A stretch of 64,000 nt of DNA from the NCBI GenBank assembly GCA_003864495.1, contig ML133478.1, forward strand, positions 320,498-384,497, given 5' to 3'. The notes below the pieces were generated by a model that saw only the letters and a program-made list of their open reading frames with translations, was not told the DNA's origin and did no database searches. Positions 34,813 through 47,400 of the stretch are shown in pieces. How positions within the stretch are numbered: position 1 is the first letter of the stretch; every line of letters starts with the position of its first letter. The stretch is from Nemopilema nomurai (lineage: Eukaryota; Cnidaria; Scyphozoa; Rhizostomeae; Rhizostomatidae). The position numbers and the translations under genes were made by a program.

Positions 34813-36087
34813 TCTTCTCCTTCAGAATCGCAAGCCAGGTTAATTTCACAGGTCACGTTAACAAAGAACCCCATTTTATCAAGCTTATTTACTAATTTGC
34901 ATTTTTGATGAACAAGAGATAAAATCGTACTTTGATGTTAAGTTACCCAACATTGAACTATGCTAATCCACAAAGACAACAATTTTGTGATCAAAAATCG
35001 TAGCAGTTATCCTCTCATCGTCTTTCATCAGAATGTTCTTCGATCAGTGCCATACTCTAATTTCCCTATTACCACAAAATGTCAAGCCTCTATTTGCAAA
35101 AACTCAATCTACACTTTTCAATTGTAATTATCGACTGCCTACACAGCTTTAAAAATAGTAAATACGCATAGGCTTTAGGCAAAGCGAAGAACGAAGTCAT
35201 TTAGATCTTTAATTAAGGAGCTGTCTACCATTCTGTTTGAGGTATTCAAAAGAAAAAGGCACTTAGCAAATTCAACCATGTCGAACAGCAGAGGGCTTGA
35301 AGCAAATTGAGCAAAGAAAACACGAAAAGAAGTTTTGAGTGCTAGCAATTGGTGATAACAAAATCAACATACGTGTTTCGTATTACATTACATACAAAAT
35401 ATTTTGAGAAATCAGGACAGCAAATTTTATTGTTTCTTTGAGGTTAGCGCGTTGTAATCAGGATTGTTCCATAACCGTCACGTTTCTGCTTGCACGTTTC
35501 TGCTTCTTGACATATGAAATTGCTGCACCCACTTTGTAATATGAATTCATAATGCGGACATGAAGATGGAAGAGACGATTCCTCTACAGAGCAGAAATAC
35601 ATTTACAGAAATCGTAAACTTAGAGAGTATGTCAGCTCAATGAAATGATAACGCATATTGTCCTATTTTATTATCACTTATTAAGACAAGTGTACATTAG
35701 TGTGTTTCAATGCCACTTCTAATGTGGTTGGACGAGAACATATTGAGTAACTTTAATAGTGCATTAAATGGATGAAGCATACTAGAGCATTCTGAAATAT
35801 CTCTTTATCATCCAACGCTTCCAGAAGTGTAAAAGTATGTTACAATATATTATCATCCACTGCTTTGACATCGCCTTGTTTTGGTGGAAAACGTCCAGTG
35901 GAAAGGCAAGCATCTACTGAGTCAGAATAGCCATTATGCAAAGCCATGTTCTCGCTCTTCTCTACTGCCTTTAAGCATCTACGAAACCAGCGTTGGGTAA
36001 TCAAAGCCACGTGATTACTTATCATGGTGCAGTGTCTTATTCGAACAGCGTACTCATTGCTGACAGCTTCCACCTTCGCGACATGCT
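34813..36087. other. Spacer 3' of GPCR-5
   Basis: No gene recognised. The minus-strand frame 36091-35840 overlaps the end of GPCR-5 in another frame and is not supported. Confidence 0.4.
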
Positions 36088-37107
36088 TCAATTTGTATTA
36101 GACGTTGGAGCAATTTGCATGTTTCCTCGCCTTGGTCTCAGTATACTTCTAGCAGCCTCTCTTATGTCCGACCGATTGAAGTAGTACAGGATTGGGTTGA
36201 CGGCGTTATTGACTAGGGCAAGGACGACAAGCCAAAGGTGGCCGTATTCCGTGTCAAATATTTCGAAACACTTCCCGTTTGCAAGGAAGGCGATGAGGTA
36301 GATATTGGACGGTAAGAAGCTAATGTAGAAGAAAAGAAGTATAAAGGCGATTGTTCTAGTTTTGTTGGACCTATGTCGATACCGGATGGTGCTTGCGGAT
36401 ATACTTTGGTCATCAGTGGAACTTAAACGTGCCTGTCCTGTCAGCTGTCTGTTGCGCACGTCCAAATGGTGCAAGTGGCCCTGGATCGTACCCAGCACTA
36501 TAACACTCCTTTTTTGCAGTGATATTTCACGATATATCAGTGCATAGCATATTAATAACGCGACAAATATCAAGTCTTCCATTACCACCGAAAAATATAA
36601 GAAAGTGTTCTTATCGATGAAAAACGTCATTGATAGTATAAACCAGGCTGTAATCAACAAGATCACCCCATAAATGTTTCGTCTGCACGTGACATTTCGT
36701 TGGTAAAAGAAGGGTTGGCAAATGGCGATGTACCGTTCCAAGGCAATGGCGATGAGACAAACGACCGAGAAGCCGTCAAGCAGTGAGAATGTGTAGAAGA
36801 ACGCGTGGTACACTACGAAAGGCTCCGACCATTGCTCCGTTAGAAGCACGGCAAAGAACAAGGGGTGAATGAGAATGCCAACCATGAAGTCGGATAAGCA
36901 CAACGCAGCGAGAAGCATGTTTGCAGGAGTATGGAGACACCGCCTCTTGGCGAATGCCACAAGTATCGTGCCGTTTCCGATTATTGTGAAGGCAGCGATT
37001 GGTATGCAGATAGCTAATGCAATCGTCTGTACGGCACCATTTGAAGCCTGCCTCTGAAGCATTCGCAACATGCAGCTATCATCAGTATGATCTTCAATGC
37101 TACCCAT
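36088..37107 (-). CDS. Class A (rhodopsin-like) GPCR, orphan (GPCR-5)
   Basis: A single-exon receptor of 339 residues with textbook class A marks: GN in TM1 (44-45), SDF with D73 in TM2, ERY at 124-126 after TM3, Trp-155 in TM4, P266 in TM6 (YISFLP, without the usual CW), and NPILYY at 304-309 in TM7. TM1 27-52, TM2 62-85, TM3 100-123, TM4 144-163, TM5 170-192, third cytoplasmic loop 194-250 with many Ser and basic residues, TM6 251-275, TM7 289-310, then an Arg-rich tail. The second extracellular loop is short and I see no clear TM3-ECL2 disulfide pair. It is not closely related to GPCR-1 to 4. It resembles the broad amine/adenosine/melanocortin-like radiation of cnidarian receptors, and I cannot name a ligand. 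Confidence 0.93.
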   Translation of the reverse strand: MGSIEDHTDDSCMLRMLQRQASNGAVQTIALAICIPIAAFTIIGNGTILVAFAKRRCLHTPANMLLAALCLSDFMVGILIHPLFFAVLLTEQWSEPFVVYHAFFYTFSLLDGFSVVCLIAIALERYIAICQPFFYQRNVTCRRNIYGVILLITAWFILSMTFFIDKNTFLYFSVVMEDLIFVALLICYALIYREISLQKRSVIVLGTIQGHLHHLDVRNRQLTGQARLSSTDDQSISASTIRYRHRSNKTRTIAFILLFFYISFLPSNIYLIAFLANGKCFEIFDTEYGHLWLVVLALVNNAVNPILYYFNRSDIREAARSILRPRRGNMQIAPTSNTN

Positions 37108-37672
37108 CCTGTGCTTGCTATGTCAGCGTAAGAAACGAATCTAAAGGTTGACTCCTCTTTGGATGATCTGCCAACGATTAGCCGTGGAAACATTGCAGGT
37201 GAAAAGACTTTATAGCAGTGTACACAATAGCAATTTGCACGGGGTGTAGCCTCTAGCAAAAATGGGAAGGTTGTCACAGAGTATCGGCGCACCTTTATCG
37301 CACAATGCTTTTAGAATGAAGGATGTAATTTCATTGCTCATAAAGCAACAGTGCTAAATGAAATTGCATCAGAAGCAAGGCACAGTAAAAATCACATCTG
37401 GCAGATTATTAGACGGTATATCTTCTCATCTGAGCTTATAAATATCCAGTCACCAAGTTGTAAAGATCGAGCAATTTCTAAGTTCTCTAAAGCTGTTATT
37501 TTACAGCCATATCATGTCCATGTAGAGTACTTTCAAGAAAGAGGTTATCGAGTATCTTTGTGAAAACTGTAATTTCAATTGGAAACTGAGGAGGTCATTG
37601 CAAAATACTGAAAGTAAAAAAACAAGACCAACATAGGTGATTGCAGTACCAAGATTTTTGTCTTCGAGTAAT
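37108..37672. other. Spacer upstream of GPCR-5
   Basis: No gene recognised; presumably it includes the GPCR-5 promoter. Confidence 0.4.
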
Positions 37673-37966
37673 CCGCACACGGCAGACTTTTGTCTATCGA
37701 AGACTGTCTTTGAAAGACAAAAATCTTCGTTTTTGACAAGCGCAAACGGCAGACTTTTGTCTTTGTCTATCGAAGACTGTCTTTGAAAGACAAAAATCTT
37801 TGTTTTTGACAAGCGCACACGGCAGGCTTTTGTCTCTGTCTATCGAAGACTGTCTTTGAAAGACAAAAATCTTTGTCTTTTACAAGCGCACAAGGCAGAT
37901 TTCTATCTTTGGAAGGCAGAAGACAAAAATCTTCCTCTTTCAAAGACAAAAATCTGCCATGTGCGG
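37673..37966. mobile_element. Foldback/MITE-like element with internal ~75-bp repeats
   Basis: The ends are inverted repeats: ccgcacacggcagacttttg.. on the left and, as the complement of the right end, ccgcacatggcagatttttg.. (about 21 of 23 pairs). Inside are about three tandem copies of a ~75-bp unit, each with the hairpin gtctttgaaagac and ending aaaatcttcg/aaaatctttg, followed by a degraded copy. The whole could fold on itself. No coding capacity; the open frames in it (37501-37949, minus) only reflect the repeat. Confidence 0.75.
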
Positions 37967-39522
37967 TGGGCTTAAGAATCTCAACGCAAAATTCATAGTG
38001 AAGCAGGCTCTTTGATATTCAACCATGTGCACGAATTGGAGATAAAAGAAGGGAAATAACTGCAAAATAGCCATTTCCTTAATGCAATTGTCAGCAGAAC
38101 ATTCTAATAATAGCCTGTATACAACTGAATTTTGGATTGTTTGAGTCTGTGCAAAGGTTTTGCAACAGCTGATACCAAGCCGTCGGAACTGTCTCTTTTA
38201 CTTTCAAAACAGTTATACCATCGTATGAATTATTTTGGCAAATAACGTGAATGCATAAAGCGTATAGTTTATCCTTATCAGAAACTCCGCGGTGGGGAAT
38301 AAATACTTAGCAGCAGCTGTTTAAACGGCAATTATTCATAACCTCATTGATTAAATTTCACATCACAGCAATTAATGTCTACCTTTTTATTAATTTTTGA
38401 GATTCACATGTCAAAAAACATCTTGGCAGCGACCAAATTGGCTTATGTGATGGGTAGCGGATTTTTTTATATATGAAATGAAGTGAATGGTAACTTTCGT
38501 TTCTTGATGAAACTGCGCACTGATAGTATACTGAATAGGAGAAGAGGCCGCAAGCAAACTATTGTGAGACCGCGCGGAAAGGCCTAAAAATGCCTTGATA
38601 CAAACACTGCATTGAAATCATGCAAAAAGCAACAAAAGCGTTGAAAATTGTGGAATAAACAGGGTCTTGTGTCATCTGTAATACTGAATTCCTAGCCAGT
38701 ATATTAAACCGATTGGTGGGTGTATTTGGTCTCTTCGCTGCGCCTGTAATTCGTAATCGACACCAAACTGTCTCGGGACAGTAAACTGACAACAATTTGC
38801 TATAGGAGTCCACTTCCGTTATTGCGTTGAAAGTGAAACTAATTGTAACATATGAAAATAGCCTCTTCTTTTTGCCTTGTATATGTAAAAATCTGCCAAC
38901 TCACCTTTCAGTTGATGACTTCAACAGAATCCCAACATTCCTGGCATTCTGGGTTATCTTCAAACTATGCTGTCAAGTTGGAAGTTTTCATGATTCTGAT
39001 GTCATGGAGCCATTGGCCATCTGTAAAAGAAAGCATTACCAGCATTTTCAATAACTGTACACAAAAACGTTTGTAAACTGATATCATAGAAAATCATAAT
39101 TACTTGCTTGGTAGAAATGTTAGTTTAATGAAAATTCCATTCATTAGCAGGAATCTTGCTTTACTCATAAAAGATTTGTTAAAAGCGATGCAGATTAGAA
39201 AATGCCCTATTAAATTTTCAATTTCCATTCTTTTACCTATGTTTTTTGTATATGCAGACTAAGTGAAAAATTTTGCTGAATATTGCACGGTTGAAACCTA
39301 TTATTACATGAGAAAGTTTGACTTTTCATTTTGCATAAGGAAACCTGTTCTTGCATTTTATCTTAGTCTTAATCATGTTGCCTCTTTACTGACGCAGATC
39401 TGTCAGGAGGAGGGATTAAAGAGCAAATCAATGGATGCAACAGTCGAAGGCTGGTAGTAGGTGGATGGAATTGGCACAAAGCAAAAGGGAATGAAAAAAG
39501 CTTCCAGCAGTTGTGTGGCAAG
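37967..39522. other. Spacer without recognised genes
   Basis: Only short unsupported frames (e.g. 38813-38559, minus). Nothing I can name. Confidence 0.4.
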
Positions 39523-39816
39523 GTCAGAGAAGAAGTATAAAAGGGTGAAGAAGGAGATCGAGAGGAGCAAAAAGAGACGGAGAAAAAAGAGAAAGAAAAA
39601 ATAAAGCTAAACAAATAAGAGGTAGAAGAATGAGAGGAGAATAGAAAGAAAGTAAAGCCGAAAAAGAAAATGAGGTAAAGGAAAAAGAAAAAATGAAAGA
39701 GAAAAGGAAAGTGAAGAGAAAAGGAAGGTGAAGAAGAAAAAGAAGAAGTTGAGGAAAAGAAGAAAAAAGAAAGGAATAAGCACACGAAGAAGAATGAGAA
39801 GGAGAAAAAAGGAAAT
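39523..39816. repeat. Polypurine tract (~290 bp)
   Basis: Almost all bases on the plus strand are A or G (gaagaag, gaaaaag, gagaaaagg motifs), with a few scattered pyrimidines. The minus strand therefore appears as long Ser/Phe/Leu frames, which are artefacts of composition. Such tracts can form triple-helical DNA under supercoiling. Confidence 0.9.
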
Positions 39817-40722
39817 TATGGTAGTAAATAGAATGCATTAAACGACTGAAAAGATTCCCGAATATCAATATGGAAACGGAGAAGTTGTGAGGCGACTTCG
39901 TGTGTGCTGGTTTTGCTGATAAGATTCAGGCAGATGTTTCTCTACCTTGAGAAAATCAGCTGTTCGTCAATGTAAGAGCGAAGTTCTTTTAATTATCTTC
40001 TGCTTTGTCATCCCACACATCTGCAGACCATTTTGCCATTAAAAATGTAAACACTACCTGGTTATGAGTCCATTAAAATTTAATGATCTTTGACAAGACT
40101 AAATTGTCTTTTAAATGTATGTTGTACGCATTAAAATTGTGCGTTTCTTGCAAAATGGAGGAAGTAGCATTCGAATTAAAATGTGGGCCTTAGAAAGGTA
40201 TACTTTTTCGTCAAGTTTGTTAACTCTGGGATTCTAGATTAAGATTCAGGCCTGAAGGAAACATTCAAAAGACATTACTTCATCAGAGAGTGAGCTTTAT
40301 ATTTCACTCGAACTATAGTTAGCGTCTTTGAGACCACATGAACATTTGCCCTAAAGTTATGCTATGATAAAGTAGAGCAGATAAGAATAAATGCGACTGC
40401 AAAACAGAAACGCTGCAGTAGAGCATTCATTTCCATAAACAACAATTTTCACGTGATTTCGTAATCAGATAAGATACATCATGTTCTCTCAAAAAGTCAC
40501 GAGGTCCCCAGGATCCTTAGCAGTACGTCAGTACTAAGAAGCATCGGTATTTGAGCAGGCCTCGTTATTGGTGTTGGGCCTCCACTGCTTGTGACGGATA
40601 CAAATCAGCCTTGAAGCAAGCCAAGCATTTCCTAAAGCCAAATTAGAGTTATGAGTAGTCTTCTTGAAAGCAGGCCTGCCTACTCGATGCTCTTAATGCA
40701 AGAATTATTAAGGTATCTTTAT
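39817..40722. other. Spacer without recognised genes
   Basis: Nothing recognisable on either strand. Confidence 0.4.
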
Positions 40723-41134
40723 GACCCCGTTTACACGAGAGAAAAAGGAACGGATCCAAAAGATCCGGACCTGTAAGGTACGATGCGAGTACGAAGCGTT
40801 TACACGAGATCGGATTCTAAACTATAAAGCGTTTACACGGAAACGGACCAAAAGCGAATCTCTCTTTTTAAGCATGCGCAATGACAAGGTGATTGTTAAT
40901 TTTCAATTTGGTGGTCTCGTTTCACTGCCGTGCCTTTGCAGATCCGTATCCACCCGTTTACACGGCGCCGATGAAGGAACCGATCCAAATGGATTCGCTT
41001 TCTAATCGTACCCAAAGAAGTACGGATCTCTCCATAAAAAGATACGGATCCTTCCGTGCCCGTGTAAACGCAAGGCCTATCGTAGCCAGTTTGGGTACGG
41101 ATCTATGCGGATCCGTTCCCATGTAAACGGGACC
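40723..41134. mobile_element. MITE-like element with repeated cgtttacacg motif
   Basis: The left end gaccccgtttacacg is mirrored by catgtaaacgggacc at the right end. The bases TAT flank both sides (ttTAT|gacc and gacc|TATaa), a possible 3-bp target duplication. The interior repeats gtttacacg-a/g several times in both directions (near 40800, 40830, 40955, 41060) with cggatcc between, giving a nest of short palindromes. No transposase; the frames inside it are not genes. Confidence 0.75.
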
Positions 41135-44100
41135 TATAAAAGCACTCCTACACGTTTCTCCGTGTATTTTGTCCCAAATATCTGTGTATTCGGTTACACT
41201 GTTTTTTGTTGATTTGGCAGGTCTCGTGTTTTGATGTGGACAGAAAACAGGGAACAGCAAAGTGGAATCTGTGGAGCTCCAAATGGTGACACACTCCTCT
41301 TAAAGCATGCTGACCAATTTTGTCATGTCATGACTTAAAGCATTCTGACCAAATGTCTCGACTGCTCCTGACCTCTGAACCCGCAAGCGCCATGGTCAGC
41401 TTTCCCATAGTCATATAGCCAGTCAATTCACGCTATTTGGCTAATTAAGTTACCTCTGATGTAAATAATTGGATGATTTACTCATTTACACTGAGTTTTA
41501 CAGCACTCCTAATTAATTGCTACTAATATAAAGGAAATTAATGTCATCAGCACGTCTCGTCCAATATTAGATCGCATTTTTAAAGATTAATTGCTGTTTT
41601 TACTTGTGTATTTTTGTTTTATCTCCGCGTTCTTTGAACCGATTGACACTTATCAGGAAGCAGGGTTCAGAATGCCTTTTTGAGATCACGCGAACGAATC
41701 TAACTTAATGTTCTTTCATCATAATCATCAGTCACATAGGCATGGCTCTCTCTAGTTTTGTATCGGTAAATCCAACAGAATACCAATGTATAATAGATGT
41801 GTCATATAACTTGGGGTAAATTGATTCGATGTCTTTTTGAAATATAAAGCTTTTTCAGAAAAGTCTCTTTTAAAAATCGATGCTCAATAACATCTTAATC
41901 TAACAATAACTTCATAACATGCAAAAATTATCTAGCATCTCAATTCACGCACAAAATTTAGAAGAGTTTACATTTGAGATCGCGGTAAAATTAGCGTAAA
42001 ATACTTGAAAGGAATCGAGGACTAACATACAGGCTCTTCGATACTCAGCTTGGTTGATGTTGCGTTTTTCGGATAAACTTGGAAGCAAATTTGGTACTTA
42101 GACTATGAAATGTGCATACATGAAAGATAAGGCTGCAGAAACTTGCAAAGGAGAGAGGGTACCAAGCAAAGCAAAGATACATCGGGACTACACTTTAGAG
42201 CAAATTCTTTCACAGCAGAAAACCTGTGCCGCTGCGAAATGCTAAATGAGATGGAGACATCGCTAGGACACACAGGCTTAGCTTTTCGGCTCTAGCTATT
42301 AGCAGACTAGTTGTGCAAAAGCTATGAACCTCTTCGTCAAATTTTAATCATTTAATTAAGTAAGCAGGTAGTAGCTAAAATGCTTAGCTTGGTAAAATTA
42401 AGCAGGTAGTAGTTAAAATGGTTAGATGGTAAGAATTTGCAACTTTTAGAAAACGATATGAGATTAAATCTGAAAACAAAGGATGCTGGTTTGCAAACTT
42501 TTTTCACCCACTAAAGGAGGCAAACATTCACTTTTTGGCGTCCGAATGTCGTCCTTGCTTGCAAACTGTTTGGGGATGAAAAGGTATAATGATTTATAGA
42601 TTTGGAAATACATCGTCGATCTGTACTAATAAATTTTAGGCTTAACTCCTGCCATGCCGCGCGTGGCGCTTGAAAAGCAAAAGGAGTCGAACAGGGGAAC
42701 TGATTATCGTAGCAAATCAAAGAGTTGGTGTAAGACAGGTCTCCAGCTAGTGGCACTAAGTCATGTGGAATTGATAAGTAAGGCACACTTTTGTCTCAAA
42801 CAGCTGACAATTCCAAAGTTATGACCCATTACTAAACATAAGGCTTGCATGGGATGCTGTATCTGGCACAAAAGTTTGCATTATCATCGCACAGACAAAA
42901 GCTTTGATATTGAAGCCAAAGATTCACTTTTTGTTCTAGATATTGGGCCCACTCTAGCTCACAGACAGAATCGTTTATTGATGTGCCATTAATTTTATTG
43001 AATAATACACACTTAAATCAATGATGGATTGCCCCTCGGTGTACCGAGAGAAGTCCAATGCTTAGCAATTCTTTGGCAGAGCAAGTATCAAAAACTGATC
43101 ATATTATTTGTGATTACTGATAATGATTCTCGAATGTAATCATCTAAAGGCCTTTGTTGCAACATATGACCTTGTACAAAGTCTCCCAAAGATCCTAGAA
43201 ACACCTCAATAACTTCCCTGTTTTGTTTTATGGACCCATTTGACACGCCAATAGCTGCTAGCCCCCTTACCTAGCCCCCCTACCCAGCCCCGTTGCCTTC
43301 GAACAATCGCTCTCTTATAGCTTCCAAAAATAATTGATTTGATCAATCAGTTTGGCTCTAGGTCTGATTTATGATGGCCACAGTAGAGTGTGCATCAGCT
43401 TCATCAAGTTACACCGTGTAGAACGATTTCTATTAGACGTAAAATCTCAAAGATTTAAATGCGGAGGAGAAGAAACACAACCTCTTTTCTCTCATGACTG
43501 TCACTTCGGCAAGACACGCCTTTAAGAAGACTTCCAAGAACAAAGGAATTTACCCGATTTCAACCAGTCTGCGTCATCCATGACAATCACCGCCTGCCCT
43601 TTTCTGCTTTTCCGAACTTTCTGCTCGCACTGCCCAAGCTCTTTAACAAAAAGCTGTACATTTCCAAGGCAACACCAAATGAATAAATCGCGTGGAATCC
43701 AGCTGACTAGTTGGTTTAAAATTCCACGCACGGATTTACTCCTACATACTGTTGCTCAGTTTTACTAGAATTTGTTTGATGATGCTGGTGGAATGCTTCG
43801 GGAAACGTCAATTCGATGTTACTCACGTAACTCGGCGAGAGATGAAAAGGGTGATTGCCCACGACCATCCCGCGAAGATTGGCCTATTTGATTAAGCGAA
43901 TGACGTGGGCTACAGATTGCAAAGGTGCAAAATTCCTCGAGTATTACACCAGAAACATCGAGAACCATATGCTCGTGTGTTCTAGAAAAGGTAGCTTCAA
44001 AATAACTGAAGAAGATGAAAAAGTGATTGCAAGCCTGGACGTTGTGGAGAAGATATTTTATTTTTGAAGAGTTCAAATGTGATTTATGCTGCTTTTTGAG

Positions 44101-44464
44101 GTGCAGAGAGAATGAATCGTAAACTATTTGCATAACTATTACGAAACGTAGATCAAGTAAGTGAAGATAGCGAATACAACGAGTAAACTGAATACGGCTT
44201 ATGAATCATTTACAATGGTCTAGAGCCCAGGCTACGCTAGGTCCCAGACTCCGATTGACAGCGTCCGCAGAAGCCCGAGGTTGGCGTTCTACTAATCGAC
44301 TTTTGATTGAAATGAGCATGAAAAGAGCCCCCGAAGGAAACTTGATATACGGCTGCTTGTTGTGAAAAACATTCGCTATTATCATCGCTGTAGCTGAAGA
44401 AAATGACCAGGGACTCAACCTTTGAGGTTGGCAACCGTAAGCCTCCTTTTGGCTCGCGCGCTCC
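41135..44464. other. Spacer without recognised genes
   Basis: An imperfect 40-bp tandem duplication (aagcaggtagtagctaaaatg / ..gttaaaatg) lies at about 42362-42422. Facing frames of 60-104 codons at 43522-44133 are unassigned; none has recognisable motifs or clear splice signals. Confidence 0.4.
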
Positions 44465-44478
44465 GTTGCCTTGGCAAC
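44465..44478. promoter_or_regulatory. X-box-like palindrome (RFX-type site)
   Basis: GTTGCCTTGGCAAC is a perfect inverted repeat with a two-base centre and fits the RFX X-box consensus (GTNRCC-N-RGYAAC type). It sits in a locally GC/CpG-richer patch (ctcgcgcgctcc). RFX factors regulate ciliary genes in animals, but I find no recognisable gene start next to it, so function is an inference. Confidence 0.35.
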
Positions 44479-47400
44479 AGGGTAACACTTTCCCAGATTG
44501 CTCAATGCCTTGGCGATTATGTACCACCCGTGTTAATTATGACATACTTGCCCACGTTGTCAGCAGATAAACGCCCCTTGAGCCCCTAGCCCCTTATTGA
44601 GGCATCGTGTGACTAGGCTACTTGTAAGTAAATGATTTAGGTTTAGGTTAGATTTGAATTAGGAGAATCTCAGTTTCCGCGCCATGAAAAATTAGAATTG
44701 GCACGCTTTGATTCCTTGCGATCTATCAATCAATGTCATGTTGCAAGTTGTATTTGGCTTAATGTGCTATGTCTTGCTCGGTTTCCTTTCCTCTACGTCA
44801 TGTTACGGATTAATCCAGTATTGAATCATCAAGTCAATATGCGAATCCCCTCTATATCAAGTAACTAAACCTCTGAAGATAAATGGCATTGACCTTTGTA
44901 TAACAAATTATTCGGAACATGCTCTGTTTGCATTCTCATTATTCCCCATTTGCAATACCATCCTGAGCTTCTTTAATTTCGCAACAGCCACGATATTCTT
45001 CTGTTTTCAGCAAATCTTAATTACTTTTTTAATTCCCTTTCATTCCGTTTTTCTGTGGTCTATCTTGTAACTTGTAATGCTTAACATGGCCTGGTTATGG
45101 CAATCAATCCGCAACTAAATGTAACTAACTTGCTGATACTCTGCAATCACATTAACACGCAATGTAGTAACCCAAACGAGGGGAGGTAAGGAGGGCGTGC
45201 TTTCTATTTGTCACACTCTGCCATTGGCATGGGCCAAGAACAGGACCATACTCAGCTGAGAGCAGGGGAGGCAGTTGCACCCCAGAAGTTTTCACTGTGA
45301 GGTGTTTGACTGTGAGGACTTCAAGAAAAGGGTCATCAAAAACTTTATCTTCAATCTTAACCCAAGTTATTCGCCTAATGGCATCGTTAGATGTCATATT
45401 TTGATGCTTTTGCAATCCAAACCATCTTCTATAATTCCTTGGCTAACGTCAAAAGCTGGTCTGCCAAGAGAGATTATTTCATAGCTTCTTTGATGAGGGA
45501 GAAAGCTAAAATGTCACCGTTTTACGAGGCTTCCAATGATTATTTTCAGGGTTCCTGTACCTTTCTCAACTCTGTTTCGACTCTTAAGGATCTTTAGTGG
45601 ACACAGCTCTGAATTATTCATTCCTGGATATTGGGTATAGATGAGAGGATGTGAGAGGGTCTTTAGCAGAGTTATTCGCTGATCAACTAGAACCACGTCG
45701 GCTTCGATGTACGAGGCACAATGGCTGCAAGAACAGGAAGTGTGTCCCACTACCTGTAGGCAAAGCCCCATGAGCATTCATAGAACAAATTCACTATCGG
45801 AATGGCATGGTTCTAAGCTTTCTCCATTCAGTTGACAGTGCGTTGTATTACTATCACCATTGTGTTGGGGGTTTTCCTTACTAATACTGTTGCAAAGTTA
45901 ATCACAGATGCAAACATAGTTGCAAAAAATCCCAACAATCTGATCTGAATCAACCGTCTTTTGATCTTGATCATGAGAGAAAATGTCCACCGAGATTAAA
46001 TTCTTTTCTTAGATAATTCGACAAAGCAAAATTTATGATTTGCTTGACGAAATTAGAGACAAAAAGAAAAAATAAACAAAGTTGGATTAACCAATATCAA
46101 CAGGTCCTGGGAGGTTTCAAAAGGTTTTCTTCTATGAACAAATTTTAGAATAAGTAAACGTGACTGAAAAAACTTCCGTGCAAAGGTGTCAGAGTGGAGC
46201 AGATAGCAATCGCTGCTTTGTCTTACTAATTAGTCGCAATCCCGATTTAGAATTTCCCTCTGGATGTCTAGAGGCATAAGTGCGGCCAAAAAATGATGCC
46301 AGCTGAGGCTACATCCCCTTTCAGTTGCCATGCTTGCACGAAGGTCTTTAAGAGCACTGGGCCAGTGGCCCCCTTTTGTTCATTGAAGCCCATCGTTTCA
46401 GCACTCGTTCACACTGATGACTGCAAGAAATGCCAGAGACACATTCTAGCCAACATACAAAATGAATGCGAACTTGCAATTTTCATAGCTAAAATTTCTC
46501 TTGAATAGTAGCTTTCTTGGTTCGAGATACAATGCCTGCCGAAATTGTCCATCCCCTAACCCCTTCCCTCTGACTCCCCCTACGAATAATGTTGTCCTGC
46601 TGCCGAACGAAACTCGATTTTTCCGCCAAACATTTTCCCCAGATTAACTGGATGCTATACTTTGTTACCAACATTGTTTTGGGGAGGAGGGGGGGATTAA
46701 CAGCTGTTGGCATGTCACAGAAATTAAAAATGCCAGAAATAAAAAAGTGAAAATACTGAAGTGTTCAAAGAAATTTTGGCAGGCATTGTAGCTGACCTGG
46801 TTCAAAACTCCCTTCACAGACACCTACTTCATGACTTTGATGCCTCCACTAAACGCCCCCGGCTTAAATTAGGTTCGACTGCAGTACTCCCTGAAGACAC
46901 GAAACTTTCAAAAATCCTCCTTTCAAGGCAGGTATCAGGGCGGGAACAATCATTTGATGTGCTTTAGTTACTTTTGCGTATTGGCCTGCCTAGTTTTAAA
47001 CGTTTTAAACCCATGGATGCGATCCGCCCAGTGACGCATTTACCCACGGGTCCAGGGGCCCTTTACGATTCTTTATCTTTGGGAGCCCCAAGTAAAATTT
47101 TGTTAGGCCTATACAAAGTGCCATCAGTAAAATGCGTAGCGTGACACGGACTACTCTGGTATATTTTAGGGGGCCCCATTAACTCCGGGTCCAGGGCCTC
47201 TTGCTTTCCTTTGCAGTTACTAAGTCAGTCGCAGCTTCGTCTGTAAGAAATAATCCTCGCCAAGTGTAATTTTCCCTCGGTATTTCAAGAGCATCAGGGA
47301 AATAGGTACATTAGCTTCCCTGGCAATTTACCCGCGATCATTCAATTTTACGCTAGGGGAAAAGAACGACCGGCAACCGTTGTATTGTGATCGACTTAAA

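Noticed and set aside
39369..39868. Ser/Phe-rich minus-strand frames of 114-138 codons
   Set aside because: They are a compositional artefact of the polypurine tract.
40721..41260. Three frames of 77-100 codons
   Set aside because: They lie in or across the inverted-repeat element and translate its cggatcc repeats.
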